A program made the position numbers and the translations under genes. The notes under the pieces were generated by a model. It was not told where the DNA came from, ran no database searches, and saw only the letters and a list, made by a program, of their open reading frames with translations. DNA of 13,280 nucleotides from Actinomycetes bacterium (GTDB lineage: Bacteria; Actinomycetota; Actinomycetes; Mycobacteriales; Mycobacteriaceae), in assembly GCA_023460175.1 (NCBI GenBank), contig JAEWRC010000078.1, forward strand, positions 1 through 13,280, in the 5' to 3' direction. Positions 12,603 through 13,280 of this stretch are shown piece after piece (position 1 is the first letter of the stretch; each line of letters begins with the position of its first letter).

Positions 12603-13280
12603 TCAGTTTCCTTCTGTGAGAACGGTTTCGCTGTAGGTCCGCTCGAGCCCGCGTTGCACGGCCGAGATGAGGTAGGGCCGCAGATCCGGCGGCGCCACGA
12701 TGTGGTCGATGGAACCGACCTGCAGCGCGCGTTCGACGGTGTGGATGTCGTCGAACTCGCGGGCCACGATCGCCTGGATCTCCGTGGTGACCTGTGCGGT
12801 CAGCTGGTGCAACCGGTGCTGGAGCAGGGGCTGCTCGTCGGTGCTCTCCGCGGCGATCTGCCGTTCGAGTTCGACGACCTCGGGATGGCGGCGCACCCGG
12901 TCGCGGACCTCGCGGGTGAACACCACCGCCGCCGCCGGGGCGCCGCCGATGACCGACGCCCGCGAACCCGTGACGGCCGAGACCTCCAGGTTGGCGTTCA
13001 GCGACTTCGAGAACACCACGTAGGCGCCGCCGTGGTAGCGCGAGATCACGCTGAACACGATGGGGCCGCGGAAGTTCACGATGGCGCGGCCGATCTCGGC
13101 GCCGTACTCGAGTTGCAACTTGGCCATGGACTCCGGGGAGCCGTCGAACCCGGACAGGTTCGCCAGGATCACCAGCGGCCGTTTGCCGCTGGCGCCGTTG
13201 ATGACCCGGGCCAGCTTCTTCGACGACTGCGGGAACAGGGTGCCCGACGTCCAGGTGTCGGGGCCGTCGGCCCGCCCCGG
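12603..13280 (-). CDS. Carboxyltransferase domain, C-terminal part, of a biotin-dependent acyl-CoA carboxylase (5' end outside window)
   Basis: The frame is open to the window edge, giving 225 residues of the protein's C-terminus; a GTG at 13172 is internal. The segment LANLSGFDGSPESM (39-52) corresponds to the ANWRGFSGG-type stretch of acetyl-CoA carboxylase carboxyltransferases. RYHGGAYVV (81-89) and SVIGGAPAAAVVF (109-121) supply the glycine-rich acyl-CoA/oxyanion regions, and GSIDHIVAPPDLRPYL resembles the end of AccD/PccB-type proteins. The form is closer to ACC-like fused proteins than to free AccD, so it may be the end of a single-chain long-chain acyl-CoA carboxylase such as that described from M. 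avium subsp. paratuberculosis. Only upstream sequence can confirm this. It is followed after one base by the ketosynthase ATG. Confidence 0.8.
   Translation of the reverse strand, partial: PGRADGPDTWTSGTLFPQSSKKLARVINGASGKRPLVILANLSGFDGSPESMAKLQLEYGAEIGRAIVNFRGPIVFSVISRYHGGAYVVFSKSLNANLEVSAVTGSRASVIGGAPAAAVVFTREVRDRVRRHPEVVELERQIAAESTDEQPLLQHRLHQLTAQVTTEIQAIVAREFDDIHTVERALQVGSIDHIVAPPDLRPYLISAVQRGLERTYSETVLTEGN

Overview
The window is GC-rich actinobacterial DNA, most like a Mycobacterium/Mycolicibacterium chromosome. The evidence is a RamB/PrpR-type regulator, GTG starts with TANNNT hexamers 6-7 nt upstream (mycobacterial leaderless promoters), an ACC/LCC-like carboxyltransferase, and a full aerobic-type (cob) B12 gene complement. 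No rRNA, tRNA, CRISPR array or insertion sequence was seen. Coding density is very high and the largest gap is 209 bp.

Region 1 (1-5303) is a cobalamin cluster. On the + strand are the 3' end of cobQ, then cobK and cobU. Convergent to these on the - strand is cobO, and divergent from cobO is the bifunctional cobL (+). Convergent with cobL, and overlapping its end by 25 bp, is the - strand pair cobM-bluB. Together they cover corrin ring methylation and reduction (CobM, CobL, CobK), adenosylation (CobO), side-chain amidation (CobQ), nucleotide-loop activation (CobU) and synthesis of the lower ligand DMB (BluB). cobT and cobS are not in the window.

Region 2 (5366-6787) is a RamB/PrpR-family acyl-CoA-responsive regulator with five C-terminal cysteines. 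A perfect TTTGCAAA palindrome lies just upstream of its predicted leaderless promoter. It sits exactly between the lipid operon and the B12 genes.

Region 3 (6843-13280) is a tight - strand operon. In transcription order it holds the C-terminal part of a biotin-dependent carboxylase carboxyltransferase (open at the window edge), a KASII-type ketosynthase, an SDR ketoreductase, a MaoC/NodN-like hydratase, a zinc-free MDR enoyl reductase/quinone oxidoreductase, an APH-fold kinase and an acyl-CoA dehydrogenase. The first five form a complete set of discrete elongation enzymes (carboxylate, condense, reduce, dehydrate, reduce). The last two look like a split ACAD10/ACAD11 (LvaA/LvaC-like) pair, a family known to phosphorylate 4-hydroxyacyl-CoAs and eliminate the phosphate. 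An elongation module joined to a 4-hydroxyacyl-CoA kinase/dehydrogenase pair, with a PrpR-like regulator and B12 genes downstream, is the most interesting system here. If it releases propionyl-CoA, the B12-dependent methylmalonyl pathway would be the natural sink. That last link is inference.
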